Source: Escallonia rubra
Taxonomy: Eukaryota > Streptophyta > Magnoliopsida > Escalloniales > Escalloniaceae
Length of the DNA: 64,000 nucleotides
Assembly: GCA_033065855.1 (NCBI GenBank)
Contig: JAVXUO010000080.1
Location: 310,001 to 374,000 of the forward strand
Direction: 5' to 3'
Made by a program: the position numbers and the translations under genes. Below are positions 35,578 to 55,345 of this stretch, one piece after another. How positions within the stretch are numbered: the stretch's first letter is position 1; every line of letters begins with the position of its first letter. The notes under the pieces were generated by a model. That model did no database searches. It was not told the origin of the DNA and saw only the letters and a list, made by a program, of their open reading frames with translations.

Positions 35578-37029
35578 ATAGCTGTTAGCCCTAGGGTTGG
35601 ATAACCTAGGCTTACATCTTGTTTTGATGATAACTACATATTGATTATGTTCTAATGTGTGCTTTGAGTAGATTCTTAATAGGTATATACATACACACTC
35701 ATGAAGACACATTTGAGAAGTTAGATAGATGGATTAAAGACAAAGAAGCTTAAAGTTATAGTGGACATGCTATGAAAGCTTCATCAAGTCCAATGTTAAA
35801 GAACAAGAAATAATGCATATGCTAAGTTACTATTGATTATGGTTGATCTTTACTGTTATATAACTAGTCTTGGTTTGATGCTTGGATTGATGACTATGAC
35901 CTAAAATAACCTTAGGACACCTTGTGCGTTGCATGTGAGTTCATAACCTTTCACACAAGTGTGTTTCTTGAAAATCTGTGAACTTTGGAGCTCACTTAGA
36001 TTTTTCTCAAGAATTTTTTTGGAGTTAAACTTTTCATCTTTGATAAAACATTTCATTAGCTTTTCAACGCAAAAAACAACACCTCAATCCAATTTTTCTA
36101 GAGAAAGTTATGCTCAAAATAAGAAATGGGGTTCTGTGAGACAGATGATAAGCAGAAGGGTAATACAGTCGACTGCATTGCAATACAGTCGACGACATTG
36201 GTCAAAAATCAGTTTCAACGGCTATTTTCAAGGACAAGACTGCAACGACTAGTATAAAGGGAACCCTATCGACTGCATTTGGAATATAGTCGACTGCAAT
36301 GGCAGTTTTGCTCATATATTGCCTCTAACGGCTATATTCCATATCTTCTCTATATAAATGATTTGAGGCTTCATCATACAATATGGAAACCACATTCTAA
36401 GCCTCCATTTATTAGAGAAACATCAAGGCTCATAGATTAAACTTTTCTCTCTACATCTTCATGATTTTACATCATTTAAGAGAGCATCTTTGTGAGAAAT
36501 TTTGTGATTGAGAGTGAGCATACTTGAAGTCATCAATTCTCTCATCTCTCTATTGTACTAGAGCTTTATTTGTACTCATTTCATTTCAAGAGGATTTCTT
36601 TGTACACAATTGATCTTTGTAAAATGATTGTGATCAAGGCTCGGGTTTGTCAAGTCTTGGGCGAGCTTTGTGGATTCAAGGCTTGTGCTTGGTGTGGGAA
36701 TATCACAAAGTGTTGTAAGGGTTTTGATCTTGACCCGGAAGAAGATTGTTGCTAGTGGATTCTAGTGCTCTTGCAAGGGACTTCCTTGAAGATGTGAATT
36801 TAGGCTTGAGGGTAGTTCAAGCCGAACCATTTAAATCTCCTTGTCAAGTATCTCTAACTCAATCTCTTTACTTATTGCTCTTTAATTGTTTGACATTGTT
36901 TAGTTAACATCTTCATTGAAGTATTACTTAGTTTGATTGAGATTTATGATTTTACTTACTTTAAATTTCCTATTAATTTTCAAAAATCCTAATCACCCCC
37001 TCTAGGGTTGTTTTATTGGTTTCAATAGC
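35578..37029 (+). mobile_element. Solo LTR of a retrotransposon (Copia/SIRE-like)
   Basis: The LTR is 35583-37024 (1442 bp), starting TGTTAGCC and ending GGTTTCA, with an identical 5-bp duplication ATAGC on each side (35578-35582 and 37025-37029). No coding region, primer-binding site or second LTR is present, so recombination between two LTRs probably removed the rest. A TATATAA box at 36351-36357 marks the promoter. Upstream are repeated CAGTCGACTGCATT and AACGGCTAT words. The CACCCCCTCTAGGG near the end is common in Copia SIRE-type LTRs. Confidence 0.85.
36162..36337 (+). repeat. Repeated GTCGACTGCATT motifs in the LTR promoter region
   Basis: The word TCGACTGCAT/A occurs at about 36169, 36269 and 36290, and a variant at about 36189, interleaved with two copies of CAACGGCTAT/TAACGGCTAT. 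They lie just upstream of the LTR TATA box, where enhancer repeats are often found. Confidence 0.6.
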
Positions 37030-38805
37030 CTTCTGCTTGCTTTTATCATTAAAAAATAGAGAAAATAGAAATTTAGGACATTGTGTTTAAAACCAGAGGA
37101 GATGGTGTTGTCCTCTTATAATGGGGAAAGGACAAATTTGTAATTAATTCTGATATATTGTGATTAAATTTTAGAATTTATCAAAGATTAAGTGCCACCA
37201 TGGAGTAGTCCCGCGAGGATTTTAGGGATGGGATTTGGAACCCCTCTGTGTGCGAGTAACACGTGATGTGTCAATCTAACTATTTTTCTCGATAAATTTA
37301 TGAAATTGGCCTTGAGATGGCTTGAGCTTAAGCCCGACTTACATGGGCATAGAGTTCATCTTTACGAGTGGGGGAGATACAAAATTCTGAATTTTGCTTT
37401 TAATACAATAATTTATTCTGAAACAAAATTTTGAATTAATTCTTTGTACCAGATTTTCAGCGGCTAATTTTTCATTAACTATTAGGCCTTTACCTCACTT
37501 ATAAAATGAATCATTTTCCACACTTTCTACACACAAGAACAACACATTTTTGGCTCTAGGAGTTTTGTATGGAGGGGTTGTTATGGGGGTGTGGGGGTGG
37601 GGAAATGTACTACGGATTAGCCCTTGATGGCTTCTCGTCTTTGTGCTGTGATTTCATAAGTGGTTGAGTACACCTTGATTTATGCGGTTCCGATTGTCCT
37701 TCTCATTATAAATACTATTTTTATTTTTATTTTTATCTTTACATAGTTTTGGATTCACTAGGTGTTATTTGTAGATTTTAGGTCTTGGCATGTTACTTAA
37801 AGTTAGGTTGAAATCTAGGATATGCTCTCCTTTAGTCGTTTAATTATAATTTGTATAGGTTCTATAGGCAATCTGTTAATTTCTGACGTTTGCGGTTTTT
37901 TATACACAGAGTCACGAGATTGTTGTGACCTTTATCACTCGTTGGCTAACTTGAAAAAGTTTGTGAACTTAATTTATCAATGCTATTCTTTTTATCAAGA
38001 AAAAAGAACTTTATCTATTTGTCTCTCCTCCTGATTTTCTATGCACTTAGACTTGTGGGCATTTCGGTAAGGTAACGAGTGAAGCTTTTACTTTATTTGT
38101 TTGTGTAGAAGTACAAGTGACAGAACAATGAAAGTTGGACTGTTCTATATTGGAGGTGACGCGTCAATAACTTTACTGCACCAGACCACCAGTGATAATC
38201 AGGAGAGGCGAATCCTCCTTAGAGAACGACTTAGTTTGCGCCTCAGCTAACTAATTTTACTTTATTTATTGAAAGTTGTTCTTGTCTTTTTCTTGCAATA
38301 TGTGAATAGTATGGTATATTAGAAGGACAAACCTGGTTATAAAAATAGTGATTATTTCATAATCCTCACTTTCCAAGATTATGGACTAAATCAGTTTTTA
38401 ACTTTTTGAGACAAGTTAAATCTCTTAATATGTTTTGGGAAACATCCCTATATCTGATTTAATATATATTAAATCAGGTTTGACCATTCTAAAATAAATC
38501 ACAAGCACCCTCTTAGTGAGCTTTTTTCTTTTTGTAACGTACGTGAAAATTTGCATAGACATATTCATTTGTTGCAGTACTATTTTACTCCAACCAAATA
38601 TTATATTTCTTTGGCAAATTTTAATTCACAAAAGAATAAAATACTTTGGGTTAACTATTAAGGCATTCCCTTGTCAATTGAAGCAAATATGCCTTGGTCT
38701 TTTGAATATTAAAATACTAATTTTGAGTCGATGTCCTTTACTCTTGACTGAAACGAGGATTACCTTTAAAGTGTAAAGGGTCAAGCCTTGATCTTTTAAA
38801 ATTAA
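37030..38805. other. Intergenic region with a possible LINE 3' end
   Basis: No gene is recognised. The stretch about 37600-38005 ends in a short A run and contains AGGATATGCTCTCCTTTAGTC, which resembles AAGATATGCTCTGCTTCAGTC in the retroposon at 9595-10650. It may be an older relative. No target duplication could be seen. Confidence 0.35.
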
Positions 38806-40432
38806 GGGTAAATTATACACAGCATCCCTGAGATTTGCCTTAAACTACACACAGCTCCTACCATCTTTTTTTATTACACTCTGTTCCCTGAGGTTATAAT
38901 ATGTTTACAAAAAACTCCATATTGTTAAGTTTCCGTGAAAAAAAGTTAGGTCAACACATAATATTTTATGAACTACCAAAATTGCCCTTTAACATGTCTT
39001 CTTCTTCAGCCACCGTCGCCAGCTCCAAGGTACCGCCGTCGTCCCCCCCACCACACGCACGTGCGCGCGCGCGCACACACACACAAGCACTAACACAAAT
39101 ACACTGCCCACAAGATACCACCACCAACAAAAGATCTAACACCACCACAACACCAGATCTAGCACCACTACAATGTTACCCACCTCCAAACATAGCACAC
39201 ACACCTCCAAACACACACTTGTGCTGCACTACATCATCACCACGAAACCCGAGGCATCACCACAGTCATCCACCGCACTTGGCCATACAGCCGGTGACCA
39301 GATCAAGCCACCATTTTTTGCCATCAGCAAGCATCACCACTGCCGACCATGGTTTTGAGGACCCGTCGGCATAGATCTATGAACAAGATAGATCTCAATG
39401 TTGGTTTTGAAGGTCCGACGAGGGTTTTGAAAAAACCCGTCGCCGGCCATGGTTTTGCACTACAAGAAAACACGTTTTTAGCGACGGAGTTTTACCCATG
39501 GAGAACAATCCGTCACTAAAACGAGTTTAATCGACGGATACTACCGACTACCGTCCGTAAAATTCCATCGTTAAAAACTTATTACCGACGAAGTTAGTGT
39601 CAGTGAAAGTTTTTGCCAACAATGTTTTTGCGGTGGTGTTTTAGCGACGGAATTACCGTCTCTAAAACTTTATTACAAAATTAATTTTTTCGAGCGTTTT
39701 ATAAAATTGTTTTAGGGACGAAAGGAATCCGTCGCTAAAACTTTCGTCGATAAATATCGTGATTTACCGACGGACTTTTAGCGACGGGACTAATCCGTCG
39801 CTAAAAGTCCTCGATTAAAACAACCAGATCTGCCTTTCTTTCTCTTCCCCCATTTATCTCTCTGAAAAATCTCCCACCGCTGTTCTGAGCTTCGGTGACC
39901 CACCTCCGACGATCCCCCTCCATTGCCGCAAGTTAAAAGCCCTCCACCGCCGTCGTTTGAAAAGACTGCCACCGTCGTCGCGCCACCAACGCCGCCGCCC
40001 TCCACTGTCGCCAGCTATTGTGCCTTAAAGTAAGTTCCGTTTAGTCTTATTCATTTAATTCTTGTGCAACATTGTCCAGAGTATTGTTAGTCGAAGCAGT
40101 AGCTATTGTTGCGGATATAAAGTTTAATCCCATATAGTATAGATTTAGGCTCGCGGTAACCCTTACATTTTTGAAGAAATTGATTTCTCAGAAAAAAAAG
40201 GATTATGCTTTTCTGTAACAGCTACTCGAAATATCGAGTATAGTAGTAAGTATTACGAGCACGTACCCAATTACTGAAACAAAAAAAAATCTTGGACAAC
40301 AATTTGAATGGCAAAGGAAGAGAATTCTGACTACATAATTTGAAAAAATAAGACAAAAGAACAAACTAAGTACAGTCCTTCCATAGGCAGGAAACATAAA
40401 TGATACTTGAGGATTTAGGTAGATACTTCTAC

Positions 40433-40605
40433 CTTTCGAAATACAAAGCAAATGGAGCCAAGAAAAGCGCAACCAATGCTTGTCGATAAGCCACAAAAAC
40501 AGAAGGCTTTACTCCTACAGATATTGATGCCTTGGATAGTAAGGCCATGCCTGTATAAATGAACTGTATAATGAGCATTGCTATGTAAGGTTTATGCTTT
40601 TCCAT
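40433..40605 (-). pseudogene. WAT1-related (EamA-type) transporter, captured first exon
   Basis: The frame starts MEKHKPYIAMLIIQFIYTGM and continues with ALLSKASISVGVKPSVFVAY and RQALVALFLAPFALYFER. This is the usual first exon of plant WAT1/nodulin-21-type membrane transporters, with two membrane segments. It ends at a good donor site (AAAG|GTAGAAG) in the normal phase. The next exons are missing: the sequence below 40433 is intron-like, then transposon. The exon has no stops, so capture may be fairly recent. Confidence 0.85.
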
Positions 40606-41448
40606 TCCCATTAGACATGGTTGTGAAAAGCCCTTCATGCTCCTATCTTTGGCATGTGTATAGTTGATGCACTGTGTATGCCTCTATCTAGTTCTTGTTC
40701 CCATCATCAGAGAGTATTGTCAAGCTCCAACACATTATTTGTCATTCTACTTTTTTTCTTGACATCGTTAGTGACAAATAGTTGTTATGATTTTCAAAAC
40801 TTCATTACTGACGTTACAACTCTATATGATCCAAATTCTTTCTACCTCTCCTTTGTCTCTGCACAAGGAAAAAGGAAAATAAGAACAAGAAACAGTCTTG
40901 GTCTTTGGATCCTTGTAATCTATGAAAAATAATTGAGAAATTTGGTTTAGAAACAGATAATAAAAAATAAAAAAATGGAAAGGTTGACTAAAATAGTAAC
41001 TAACATAAGAACAATTGAAAAAGCATAGACTTCATTCGGAAGTAACTTTATCCTGAAATGCGTTTTCAAAATTGAGGCTATCAAATGACATAGCTTTCTT
41101 GAGCTCCATCAACATGCAGCAAATCTTTAATGGATAGAAGACTGCTACAATTCATGCAATAAAACTGCATTTTGTTGTTATCATAGTTTCATCCCATGAC
41201 GTTCTTCTACAATTCACATAGAATGTTTCTGCATATCATTTCTATTTAGTTTCGAGATTGCATATTTGAACGTAGTAGCTTCTTAGCAACATCAAGTTGG
41301 CTTCGCGGAACAAGTATGCAAGTAGGCTAGTTTGACATATTTAAAAAGAATGGTGCTTTAGTTTGATTTCTTCAGCCGGCTGGGGTGTTCTGTTACTCGG
41401 TTAACAAAAAGGCCGAGTGAAGGATTAGGTCAATAAAACAATGTGATC

Positions 41449-41560
41449 TCCAATTTTCCATCTGATGTTCAGATGTCTAGTATTAGGAAGTTGACTCCAT
41501 GTGCTCCAATTTTCCATCTAATGTTTAGATGTTTAGTACTAGGAAGTTGACTCCATGTGC
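41449..41560. repeat. 56-bp tandem duplication inside the CACTA element
   Basis: Units 41449-41504 and 41505-41560 both read TCCAATTTTCCATCT..., and end in GGAAGTTGACTCCATGTGC, with a handful of differences. Confidence 0.85.
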
Positions 41561-41868
41561 TTGTTGTGTTCTCTGCGTTTATTTTATGTGCTGTTGCTGA
41601 GGTTTATCTGTTCTATCATTTTAGCTACAACTCACTGTGGATTGCACTTTTAGCATCACTTTAACATAATTTTCTACCCAATTGGATTGAGTCCGATCGA
41701 CACCGACACCGAATTGAAATGTCACATTTGGGCCCGTAGTATTGATTTAGTTACTAAAAGCTTAAAGGTCTTATACAATGTGACATTTAATAGATTTAAT
41801 TAAGCTATGAAATTGATGCTCATCAATTGAATAATGCTCGATTGGTTTTTCATGTTAAAGTAGGTTAA

Positions 41869-42312
41869 ATGGCTTCTGCTTCGGTGAACAAGGACGTTTC
41901 AGTCGGCATGCACTTCTTCAAGGTCATGATGCCTAGTTTTCATACAGAACTTGTATGACATCCCTCTTTCTCTGTGTTTTCGCGTGTGTACGCACTATTA
42001 TCTTTGGTCAAAAACTTACATGTCTTACTGTATTATGAATATGTTAGGCCATACCGGTAGCCTTTTGCAGTCAGCTTACCACAGTGAGATAAAAGAAAGC
42101 AACTTTAACCAGCCGTAAGGGGTCATGACTTGTTAAAATCAAGAAGAAGCATGGCCAAGAGGAAATTTGTTTCGAAGAGGGTTGGATGGAACAAATTCGT
42201 GCAGCATCATGACTTTAATATTGGGGACTTTGTTGTCTTTGAACACATGGGGCATATGCATTTTCAAGTGCTGGTGTTTGATCAAAGCACTTGTGAAAAA
42301 GCTTTCCCCTAA
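41869..42312 (+). pseudogene. B3-domain (REM-type) gene fragment, broken
   Basis: A first exon (from 41869) reads MASASVNKDVSVGMHFFKVM followed by MPSFHTEL, the start of a B3 DNA-binding domain. After an intron-like gap, an exon from 42048 reads AIPVAFCSQLTTVR, then a stop (42090-42092), KKATLTSRKGS, a second stop (42126-42128), LVKIKKKHGQEEICFEEGW, and after a frameshift near 42183, NKFVQHHDFNIGDFVVFEHM and HFQVLVFDQSTCEKAF. The words FFKVM, GW..FV..HD and GDF.VF are typical of plant REM proteins. The stops and frameshift show it cannot make a full B3 domain. Confidence 0.8.
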
Positions 42313-42602
42313 TGTTGAACTCTGAGCTCTAATTAAACCCTATATTAAATTAATTGCATCGGATATGTTCATTTTGAACAATTTTTTTTTTCTTTTGAAC
42401 ATTGATTATTTGTTTGATAATTTTAGGTTGTTAATTATGTATTTGAGAATTATGATTATTGATTGATGATTTTAGGTTGTTAATTGATGATTTTAGATTG
42501 TTAATCAGGCATTTGAGCATTTGAGATATTGAGATTGTTGACGGAGGATGGGACCCAATTGGATTGGATGTGTGATTTTTATTTATTTTTATTGCATTGA
42601 GC

Positions 42603-42662
42603 ATTTGAGAATTGAGAATTGAGAATTGAGAATTGAGAATTGAGAATTGAGAATTGAGAATG
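42603..42662. repeat. GAATTGA 7-bp tandem repeat
   Basis: About eight copies of GAGAATT in a row, followed by two or three copies of a GGTGTCGGACACGTGTC word to about 42735. Both lie in the right half of the CACTA element. Confidence 0.8.
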
Positions 42663-43856
42663 TTGACGGAGGTGTCGGACACGTGTCTAGAGGTGTCGGA
42701 CACGTGTCGTAGGTGTCAGACACGTATCGAACAGCATATCGACACCCTATATGAGGTGTCAGAATTGAGATTGTTGACTGTGCATTGAATTTAAGTTAAT
42801 TAGGTTAACGCGACATTCTTAGCACCCACTGGAATCTCATCGTGGTTCCAGCACTGGCTATAATTAGCCCTAATTAGTCATGATTAACTATATTTTAATT
42901 AGGTTGAGGATTGAATTTTTTATTACAGGTTTGGGCATTAAAAAATTAAAAAAAACATTTCTTGTAGTGACGGTATATCCGTCGCTAAAATTTTTAGCGA
43001 CGGATTTTCCCGTAGCTAAAAGCCTTATTTCTTGTAGTGTTGAGGGCTCGGATCTTTACAATCTGACCCACCAGAGTGGGAGACAGGTACATATTAGACT
43101 CCCCGGGCATGGTGGTGGCAGAATTCTCGGTGATCGGAGGGAGGGCTTGGCGCGATAGAGGATCTGAAAGCTATGGTTGGCTGCTCCGGGGGAGGCGATG
43201 GGGCAAGATCGGAGGTTGGAGGGTGTTGCCGTGTGGCGGGGTTGCTGACGGTATCATCAGAGTGTGTTGTCGGGTGGTGGGTCGTGGTGGTGGTCTGTCA
43301 ATAAGGTGAAAGGACGATGTTGTTGGTTAGTGGCCATTGGTGAGGCTGTTGGTGGTCGTGATTGGTTACCGAAACGAGTTGCCGGTCATCGGAGGGTGTT
43401 GCCAGTCGCTGGTGTGTGTCTTACAGGTGTGTCGGTGGTTGTGTGTATGAGAGAGAAAGAGATAGAGAGATATGGGTAAATTTGTTTGTTTTATGAGGGG
43501 TGTCAGAGTCTTTTCATTTATTTTATCAACTCGGTTAACTAAAAAATAAAATGTGTATCTTAGTGTAATAGAAAAAGATAGTAGGAGCCGTGTGTAGTTT
43601 ATGGTATACCTCAATGGTATCGTGTGTAGTTTATCCTATAATTAATTACCCTTAATTATACTGAAACTAGGAAGAAAATTACAATTGCATAAAAGTTGAG
43701 GAAACGATTTCAAGGAAAAATCTTACCGTATGCTAACGGTTGGTTCCTTGACGGGAAGAACGTTTGTAATAACCTAACAAGCAAAAGAAAAAGGAAAACA
43801 TGTCCAGTTCCTTTTTTATCATTAAAATTAATTAACGAGAAACAATTAAGCAAATG

Positions 43857-43937
43857 GTCAAGATGGCCGAGTTGGTCTAAGGCGCCAGTTTCAGGTACTG
43901 GTCCGAAAGGGCATGGGTTCGAATCCCATTCTTGACA
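43857..43937 (+). tRNA. tRNA-Leu (anticodon CAG)
   Basis: An 81-base cloverleaf: acceptor stem GTCAAGA with TCTTGAC and discriminator A; D arm GGCCGAGTTGGTCTAAGGC; anticodon stem CCAGT/ACTGG with loop TTCAGGT (anticodon CAG at 43892-43894); long variable arm TCCGAAAGGGCA, as for Leu; T arm TGGGTTCGAATCCCA. There is no intron. Internal promoter boxes A and B are intact (box B GGTTCGAATCC). The type is nuclear; it decodes CUG. An AT-rich flank with a few T bases follows. Confidence 0.93.
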
Positions 43938-44279
43938 TTCCTTTTTCCTTTGCATTATTTACTACTATTATTCTTATTCCTATTTCTAGCATGATTGATT
44001 CTCATTATGTTATCCTTATTTAAACCCTCATTCATTGTCAAAGAATTTATATTTTGTTGTTAATATATTTTTTTAGTGACAAAAAAGAGTGTGAAACAGC
44101 ATATACAGTGCATGTGAAAATTGAAGCTTCTTGAAGATGTGTTGTTTATGATCGTATATGGCTAGCCTTGGAGAACTTTTTCCACGACAATATTTGTTTT
44201 TCGCTGTTAACATATCACTCTTTTTTATTTTTTGGATGTGAAATTAAATTATACACAACATAAAGTACAATGAAAAAAG

Positions 44280-44470
44280 GTAACTTGAACTAATGGCTCA
44301 AGAGAAGCTGGAACTTCTTCCGGCCAAACTTGCATCCGAGATGAAGCCTTGGCTAGCTAAGCTATAGCCTGAGCAACAAAGTTCACTTATCTTCAAAAAA
44401 TACGATCTACTTGGATGTAAAAGGAGTGCTTAACTAAAGAAGTTACTATCCGACGCGAGATGAATCGTTA
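44280..44470 (-). pseudogene. RNase H-like fragment of a plant LINE
   Basis: On the minus strand, with stops, the frame reads VDRIF, VNFVAQAIA, LAKASSRMQVWPEEVPASL, EPLVQ. The pattern resembles the end of the RNase H domain in plant LINE ORF2 (I.R..N.VAH.LAK....WPEEVP..L.PLV). It is short and broken. The assignment rests on pattern memory only. Confidence 0.4.
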
Positions 44471-45173
44471 CATTGACAAACTAGCAAAGACTTGTTGCAA
44501 TTTTGATATTTGCGCCGACAAACTGGCAATGGCTTGTCGCAACCGATATTAGCAATATATAAAGAGTAAGATCTCCACTAGCTGAAATCATTAGAGATCC
44601 AGAGAGAGACAGATGCCTTATCTAGGACCAATTCTTCTACTCTTATGTAATTGTTTGCTTAATTACTATTTCAACACACAAAAAAAAAAAAAATTGAAGA
44701 GAAAAAACAGAAAAACAAAAGTTACTGTCTTTATGCTTCCACTAGAAAACTAACTAACTGAAATTGTATCGGGTTGGAATAATGAGAATCAATATATATA
44801 TTTAAGCTCTATATGATCCATATTTTCTTCTTCATTCCATATTTTAGTCGTTAAATGTATTTATGTGACACTTTTAAAGGCCTCTTAGTGATACCCTTTT
44901 AATTTCAGTGATGAAAATGGAGTATTACTGTTGAAACATGTAAAGTGACTATCAATTCCCAAAAATTGCTCCTACGCACTTCTTTCTTTCTCCTGAATTT
45001 TGCATATCACATGAATGCATTCAATTTGTACTATTGCAAACAGGTATACAGTCGAAGAAAGATTATCGCAATTAGCAAAACAATTTTGGCTCTTAATTAA
45101 TAGTGTAGGCTTTAAGATGATTGTACTATCTACTTCGAACGCCGTACACTTTTTTTTTACTAAAAGACACATA

Positions 45174-45214
45174 AAATTTTAGCAACAAGCACGAGTTGCT
45201 TGTTGCTAAAATTT
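45174..45214. repeat. Perfect 18-bp inverted repeat (hairpin)
   Basis: AAATTTTAGCAACAAGCA (45174-45191) and its exact inverse (45197-45214), with a 5-base loop. It lies about 180 bases past the stop codon of the minus-strand DOMON/b561 gene, possibly in or near its 3' UTR. Confidence 0.85.
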
Positions 45215-45391
45215 ATGCACGATCGACCTGACATCAAATTGCATAAAGATTTCTCACGTCCCAGACTTTAAAGTCAAAACTGGCTTTCATGTGTATGAAT
45301 GCATCGATCTGAATTTCCCAAAACTTTGGTGGCAACAAAAGAATTGACCTCATAGCCATGACAGCACAATCCATTTATAGACTTCGTTGAT

Positions 45392-46594
45392 TCAACTATG
45401 GCTTGATCCACTTCCTTTCTCAAACTCCCCAATCAAGCCTTCTCTTCTCAGCTTATCTTCCTTTGCTTTTCTACAGAAAATCACCCAAGAATTCACTTCC
45501 ATTGCTAAACAAACGCCAATCAATGTAGAAAGGCACAAACAATAGGCCAGTTTAGCATAAGACCTGCCCTCCCCCATAACATCAAATCCCTGAAACACAT
45601 TTACAACCCCTAAGACCACACATGCATACCCTACAAAGTGGTGGTATGATTTCCAATACTTTCTAAATTTGGTGGTGGTTTTAGGCCTGAACAACAGTGC
45701 CAATGTTTGAAGACTCCCCAAACAAAATGCAGCAAACCCAAGTTTCCGATGAAGCCCGTATACCCTTCCAGGTGACATTTCCCCTAGCCGAACTCCAATG
45801 GAAAATCCAACCGTTCCCAGGAAAAACGCGGAAAGTTGTATGGCTGCATGAGCATAAAACCATGCAGGCCCTAGCCCCTGTATGTGTCGTAGGTAACGAG
45901 CCGTTACAGCGCCAGTGGGGAGCAACACTCCCCATGAAATGGCGTTTATAATACCGTGAGCAACTTTTAGGCTTTGGATTTTGCTCTGTCCTACGGCTTC
46001 CATGCCTGAGAGAATGTCTACGGTGGCAATGGAGGAAAGATCATTATTTGTGGTAGGATGGATGGTGGGGGAGTAGCCTTGGACATAAAGCCCTCGATTC
46101 CAAACGTGATGAATCTTGGTTTTATTAGGTACTAGTTTTAGGGTGGCATAAATTTGGATGGTGGCACCATTGTGGATTGTGGCCATTTTGCCACCATAGA
46201 GGGTGGCAGAATAGGAGAGAAGGTGGATGTCGAGGGGGCGGGAGAGTAGAGAATTCTTTTGGAGCTTTACGGTAGGGTCTAAGATGTAAGGTAATAGGAC
46301 TAACTGGCCGGAGTTGGGGTCTGGGAAGGCGATTAGGGCACGTGTTCCCGTCATCTCGGGTGAAGTAGGGTTAATGCCCCATGCAACCCAACCGGAGGGC
46401 GATATGAAGGTACCGAAAAACACAAGGTCGAGTGTGGCATTATGCGGGTGGAATGTCCATGCTATGGAGGCTTGTTGGGAGGGAAGTGTCATGCATTTTT
46501 CGAAGGTTTTGGTGGTGGCGATGGTGGTGCAATGGGCCGAAATCGCTGTATGAGGTTGGAAGGATAGGAATATCAAGAAGAGGAATGGAAGCAT
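45392..46594 (-). CDS. Cytochrome b561 and DOMON domain protein (CYBDOM)
   Basis: A single-exon frame of 400 residues starts at the ATG at 46594; the open frame upstream of it has no protein character. Residues 1-20 are a signal peptide. The DOMON domain (about 45-175) has SGWVAWGINPTSPEMTGTRA and IHHVW; M81 and H163 are the likely axial ligands of a b heme, by analogy with AIR12. The cytochrome b561 part (about 205-370) has five membrane segments and histidines H213, H249, H282 and H318 or H319 that would hold two more hemes. Family members carry electrons across the plasma membrane between cytosolic ascorbate and the apoplast. The C-terminus is cytosolic, basic, then polar. A hairpin lies just downstream. 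Confidence 0.93.
   Translation of the reverse strand: MLPFLFLIFLSFQPHTAISAHCTTIATTKTFEKCMTLPSQQASIAWTFHPHNATLDLVFFGTFISPSGWVAWGINPTSPEMTGTRALIAFPDPNSGQLVLLPYILDPTVKLQKNSLLSRPLDIHLLSYSATLYGGKMATIHNGATIQIYATLKLVPNKTKIHHVWNRGLYVQGYSPTIHPTTNNDLSSIATVDILSGMEAVGQSKIQSLKVAHGIINAISWGVLLPTGAVTARYLRHIQGLGPAWFYAHAAIQLSAFFLGTVGFSIGVRLGEMSPGRVYGLHRKLGFAAFCLGSLQTLALLFRPKTTTKFRKYWKSYHHFVGYACVVLGVVNVFQGFDVMGEGRSYAKLAYCLCLSTLIGVCLAMEVNSWVIFCRKAKEDKLRREGLIGEFEKGSGSSHS

Positions 46595-55345
<8,751 letters not shown>

Larger units (their letters stand above)
39458..43039. mobile_element. Non-autonomous CACTA (En/Spm) transposon with captured genes
   Basis: The 3582-bp element starts CACTACAAGAAA and ends TTTCTTGTAGTG, perfect CACTA-type ends. 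It is flanked by TTG on both sides (39455-39457 and 43040-43042), the 3-bp duplication expected. The subterminal parts hold many copies of TTTAGCGACGGA and its inverse, as usual for transposase binding. No transposase is encoded. Instead it carries a WAT1-type exon on the minus strand (40433-40605) and a broken REM-type B3 gene copy on the plus strand (41869-42312). It is therefore a gene-capturing CACTA. Confidence 0.92.
38803..43656. mobile_element. Long-TIR element split by a CACTA transposon
   Basis: The left end AATTAAGGGTAAATTATAC and the inverted right end AATTAAGGGTAATTAATTA match. The similarity runs inward for about 90 bp, including AAACTACACACAGCTCCTAC against AAACTACACACGGCTCCTAC, and TTATTACACT against CTATTACACT. 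Without the CACTA insertion (39458-43039) the element would be about 1.25 kb. Its interior has a GC-rich part and a (CG)n(CA)n repeat near 39059-39085. No transposase ORF and no target duplication were found. Confidence 0.7.
43938..45391. other. Intergenic region with LINE relic and hairpin
   Basis: Besides the LINE-like fragment and the inverted repeat listed separately, this region is AT-rich with an A run near 44682-44694. No other gene is seen. Confidence 0.45.

Noticed and set aside
38901..39374. 157-codon frame rich in Thr, His and Pro
   Set aside because: It covers a (CG)n(CA)n repeat and ACCACC runs in the left part of a long-TIR element; composition explains the open frame.
43857..43937. 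Organelle origin of the tRNA-Leu gene
   Set aside because: The anticodon CAG and the sequence are of the nuclear type; plastid Leu tRNAs have other anticodons, and the flanks are nuclear repeats.
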